Shown here: in pieces, positions 4,869 to 7,502 of the stretch
How positions within the stretch are numbered: position 1 is the stretch's first letter
How the letters are laid out: each line of letters starts with the position of its first letter
Source: JBBQNR01 sp038330145
GTDB taxonomy: Bacteria; Actinomycetota; Thermoleophilia; Solirubrobacterales; JBBDJG01
Reading direction: 5' to 3'
DNA: 7,502 bases
NCBI GenBank assembly: GCA_038330145.1
Contig: JBBQNR010000114.1
Location: forward strand, 1-7,502
The notes under the pieces: model-generated
The model's database searches: none
What the model saw: the letters and a program-made list of their open reading frames with translations, nothing else
What the model was told of the DNA's origin: nothing
Position numbers and translations under genes: made by a program

Positions 4869-6994
4869 GCAACCTCGGACCAATCGGCCGGCTCGGTCGC
4901 TACACGGCCACCCACTTCCGCACCGTCCTGGGCGCCTGGGTGCTTATCGCCGTCGTCTTAGGAGTTCTCGCACCCAAGGTCGAGCACGCGCTGTCCGGCG
5001 CCGGCTGGGAGGCCACGGGCTCCGAGTCGGTCAAGGCCCGCGAGCTCGTCGACCGCAGCTTCGGGGGCCTGTCGTCCAGCGCCCTGCAGGTGGTCGTGCA
5101 CTCGCAGGACAAAACGATTCGTGACCCCGCGTTCCAGGCTACGGTGAGCCGCGCGCAACAGACGCTCAGGCGCGACGACGCGGTCTCCTCGGTCGTGGCG
5201 CCGCGGCCCGGCTTGTCCATCTCGAGCGACGGTCACACGGCCGTCATCCAGGCGGGCGCGGCCAAGAGCTCCAACGACATGGTCCGCGCCGCCGACGACC
5301 TCAAGGGCGAGCTGTCGGCGCTCGGCGGGCGCGGCATCGACGTCAACCTCACGGGTGCGTCGGGCATGTGGTCGGACTTCAACGAAGCCAACAAGACGGC
5401 GATGCTCAAGTCCGAGGTCATCTCCTGGCCGGTCACGCTCGCGATCCTCGTGCTTGCCTTCGGCTCACTCGTCGCCGCCGGGCTGCCCCTGATGCTGACC
5501 ATCCTCGGACTGGTTGCCGCCGCCGGGTCGCTGTACATCGGCGCCCAGCTGTTGGACATCTCGATCTGGGCCATGAACTTCGCGCTGATGTTCGCGCTCG
5601 CGCTCGGCATCGACTACGCGCTGTTCATCGTGATGCGCTTCCGTGGCGCGTTCTTCGGCACGAAGCTGTCCGCCGAGGAAGCGGTTGGCGAGGCGATGGA
5701 CACCGCCGGCAAGGCCGTGCTCTTCAGCGGCCTGACGGTGCTCATCTCGCTGAGCGCGGTGATGCTGGTGCCCAGCCCCGCATTTCGTTCGATGGCGTTG
5801 GGCATCATGCTCTCGGTCATCTTCATCCTGGCGGCGACGCTCACGCTGCTGCCGGCCGTGCTCACCAAGCTCGGGCCGAAGGTCGATCGTCTCTCGCTGC
5901 CGTGGGTGCACTCCGGCGAGCACCGTTCGCCGCGCTTTGCCGCCTGGGCCGAGCGCCTGTGGCGCCGACCGCTGGCCTACGGCCTGGTCGCCGTTCTGGC
6001 GTTGGTCGCGCTCTCGGTCCCGGTGCTCAAGCTCGACACCGGGATGCCCTCCATCAAGGTCGTCCCGGCGGGGGACTCCTCGCGCCAGGGCTATGACCAG
6101 GTGCAGGCGGCCTTCGGAAAGGGCGCGCCCGGCGCGCTGCAGGTCATTGCCAACCGCGGCGAGACACGGCAGGTGGCGGCCGCCGTCAAGCGCGACGCCG
6201 GCATCGCGCAGACGCTGGCGCCACAGCCGGGCGTCGGTGACCTCGTGCTCATCCAGGCCATCCCCAAGCAGGATCCCTCCGACCCGGCCGTCGGCCAGAC
6301 CATCGACCGCCTGCGCTCGCAACTGCCGCAGGGAACGATGGTCGGCGGCGCGGTCGCTGAGAACCACGACCTCGAGGTCGCGCTGGCCGACAAGACGGCG
6401 CTCGTCATCGCAGTGGTGCTCGCCCTCGGGTTTCTCCTGCTGCTCGTCGCACTGCAAGCGCCGATCATCGCCGCCGCCGGCGTGCTCACCAACCTGCTGG
6501 CCACCGGCGCAGCGTTCGGGGTCGCGCAGATCATCTTCCAGGAGGGTCACCTGTCCGGCCTGCTCGGGTTCGAGTCCCAGGGCTTCCTGGACGCCTGGGG
6601 ACCCGTGTTCTTCTTCGCGATGATCTTCGCGATCTCGATGGACTACACGGTGTTCCTGCTGAGTTCGGCCAAGGAGCACCGGGACCGCGGCGAGAGTGCC
6701 GAGGGCGCGATGATCGAGGGCGTCGCGCACTCTGGGCGCGTGGTGTTCGCCGCCGCGGCGGTGATGGTCGCGGTGTTCTTCACGTTCGCCCTGTCCGGTC
6801 CGCTGCCGCCGAAGGAGATGGGCGTCATCCTCGGCATCGCCGTCCTGCTCGACGCCGCGCTGGTCCGGCTGCTGCTCGTTCCGGTGCTGTTGCGCCTGCT
6901 GGGCGACAAGGCGTGGTGGCTGCCCACGGCGCTTGACCGTGTGCTGCCCGATGTCCGCTTCGGCCACGACCTGAACCCGAAGCAGGCCGCATGA
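4865..6994 (+). CDS. MMPL-family RND transporter
   Basis: The product is 709 residues from the ATG at 4865, with GGGAG about 8 nt upstream. It has the two-half RND plan. TM1 is at about 21-36, a periplasmic domain at 37-185, TM2-6 at about 187-335, TM7 at about 370-388, a second periplasmic domain at 389-508, and TM8-12 from about 511 to 680. Asp250-Tyr251 (LALGIDYALF) and Asp593-Tyr594 (FAISMDYTVF) match the Asp-Tyr pairs that relay protons in MmpL3. The motif RFRGAFFGTKLSAEEAV after TM4 and its counterpart KEHRDRGESAEGAM in the second half are also typical. Family members export lipids, glycolipids or hydrophobic compounds using the proton gradient. It lacks the long cytoplasmic tail of MmpL3. 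ATGA overlaps with both neighbours make it part of the arsR operon. The substrate is unknown. An upstream start at 4754 would lie inside the previous gene. Confidence 0.93.
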   Translation: MSNLGPIGRLGRYTATHFRTVLGAWVLIAVVLGVLAPKVEHALSGAGWEATGSESVKARELVDRSFGGLSSSALQVVVHSQDKTIRDPAFQATVSRAQQTLRRDDAVSSVVAPRPGLSISSDGHTAVIQAGAAKSSNDMVRAADDLKGELSALGGRGIDVNLTGASGMWSDFNEANKTAMLKSEVISWPVTLAILVLAFGSLVAAGLPLMLTILGLVAAAGSLYIGAQLLDISIWAMNFALMFALALGIDYALFIVMRFRGAFFGTKLSAEEAVGEAMDTAGKAVLFSGLTVLISLSAVMLVPSPAFRSMALGIMLSVIFILAATLTLLPAVLTKLGPKVDRLSLPWVHSGEHRSPRFAAWAERLWRRPLAYGLVAVLALVALSVPVLKLDTGMPSIKVVPAGDSSRQGYDQVQAAFGKGAPGALQVIANRGETRQVAAAVKRDAGIAQTLAPQPGVGDLVLIQAIPKQDPSDPAVGQTIDRLRSQLPQGTMVGGAVAENHDLEVALADKTALVIAVVLALGFLLLLVALQAPIIAAAGVLTNLLATGAAFGVAQIIFQEGHLSGLLGFESQGFLDAWGPVFFFAMIFAISMDYTVFLLSSAKEHRDRGESAEGAMIEGVAHSGRVVFAAAAVMVAVFFTFALSGPLPPKEMGVILGIAVLLDAALVRLLLVPVLLRLLGDKAWWLPTALDRVLPDVRFGHDLNPKQAA

Positions 6995-7502
6995 TCTTCC
7001 GGCAGGTGACCCACGACGATCTCGGGTGCGCCTCGTACCTCATCGGCGATGAGAATGCGGGCATCGCCGCGGTCGTCGACCCCAAGCTGCATATCGACGA
7101 GTACCTGCGCCTGGCGCGAAACCTCGGAGTGAGCATCGAGCACATCCTGGAGACTCACAACCACGCAGACCACGTCTCGGGACACGGCCGCCTGGCAGCC
7201 GCGACCGGGGCGACCATCCACATCCACCGCGAGGCCGAGCCCGACTACGAGCACGAGCCGTTTGACGACGGCTGGGAGCTTGAGCTCGGATGCCTGCGCG
7301 TGCGCGTGCTGCATACCCCCGGACACCGTCCCGAGCACACGGCGTTCGCGCTGATCGACAAGAGCCGCGGTGACGGGCCGTGGGCGGTGCTGACCGGCGA
7401 CACGCTCTTTGTCGGCGACGTGGCTCGGCCCGACCTCGCCGTCGAGAAGCGCGACGGCGCGCGCGGCATCTTTCGCTCGCTGCGCGACCAACTGCTCTCA
7501 CT
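6991..7502 (+). CDS. MBL-fold persulfide dioxygenase, ETHE1-like (partial, C-terminus off the right edge)
   Basis: The 170 residues present start at an ATG that overlaps the transporter stop (ATGA). The metallo-beta-lactamase motif THNHADH gives His56, His58, Asp60 and His61. His112 lies in HTPGHRPEHT, and Asp137 in GDTLFVGDVARPDL, a sequence very characteristic of persulfide dioxygenases (ETHE1, and the CstB type with an added rhodanese domain) rather than of glyoxalase II or beta-lactamases. In ETHE1 the iron is held by His56-equivalent, His112-equivalent and Asp137-equivalent residues. These enzymes oxidise glutathione persulfide or other low-molecular-weight persulfides to sulfite in the cytoplasm. 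The end of the gene is outside the window, so a C-terminal rhodanese domain cannot be excluded. In an actinomycete the thiol would more likely be mycothiol or CoA than glutathione (inference). Confidence 0.9.
   Translation, partial: MIFRQVTHDDLGCASYLIGDENAGIAAVVDPKLHIDEYLRLARNLGVSIEHILETHNHADHVSGHGRLAAATGATIHIHREAEPDYEHEPFDDGWELELGCLRVRVLHTPGHRPEHTAFALIDKSRGDGPWAVLTGDTLFVGDVARPDLAVEKRDGARGIFRSLRDQLLS

Noticed and set aside
5465..6967. A 500-residue open frame on the minus strand opposite the MMPL gene
   Set aside because: It is the mirror of a gene with G/C-ending codons. Its translation is a low-complexity mix of Asp, Glu, Arg, His, Gln and Gly with no domain, while the plus strand gives a complete 12-helix transporter.
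1..7502. tRNA, rRNA, CRISPR arrays or riboswitches
   Set aside because: No cloverleaf, rRNA-like block, regularly spaced repeat or known aptamer pattern was seen by eye on either strand.

Overview
This is high-GC DNA with strong G/C preference at third codon positions, frequent ATGA/GTGA gene overlaps and GTG starts. It fits a high-GC actinomycete-type chromosome. The phylum is an inference from composition and protein style; no rRNA or other taxonomic marker is present.

Left part (1-1004). A minus-strand FAD-dependent oxidoreductase related to sulfide:quinone oxidoreductase/NDH-2 runs off the left edge. Upstream of it lies the last ~30 codons of an IS481/IS3-type transposase, then about 150 bp of unassigned sequence that is open on both strands.

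Middle-left (1005-2829). A compact minus-strand operon encodes, in transcription order, a CDP-alcohol phosphatidyltransferase-like membrane protein, a single-domain rhodanese with a CNGPQC loop, and a carboxymuconolactone decarboxylase (CMD)/AhpD-type protein with a CxxCxxxH site. The genes overlap or are 2 bp apart. A divergent SRPBCC-fold protein (2895-3455, plus strand) shares the 65-bp upstream region.

Scar region (3456-4245). There is no intact gene in about 790 bp. Two decayed gene tails face each other: the last ~33 codons of a second CMD-like gene on the plus strand (to 3908), and a 60-codon, strongly coding C-terminal fragment on the minus strand (4016-4198). Both keep the stop codon and lack the 5' part.

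Right part (4246-7502). A plus-strand operon has every junction overlapping by ATGA: an ArsR-family repressor, a DUF2892/YgaP-type two-helix membrane protein, a 709-residue MMPL/RND transporter, and an ETHE1-like persulfide dioxygenase that runs off the right edge. A 16-bp imperfect palindrome lies just upstream of arsR and is a plausible operator.

Taken together, the oxidoreductase, rhodanese, DUF2892 protein and persulfide dioxygenase suggest sulfide/sulfane-sulfur or thiol-redox handling, with the CMD/AhpD protein as a peroxide or thiol partner. The least expected part is the MMPL transporter, translationally coupled between the DUF2892 protein and the dioxygenase. Family calls rest on motifs read by eye; the shared pathway is inference.
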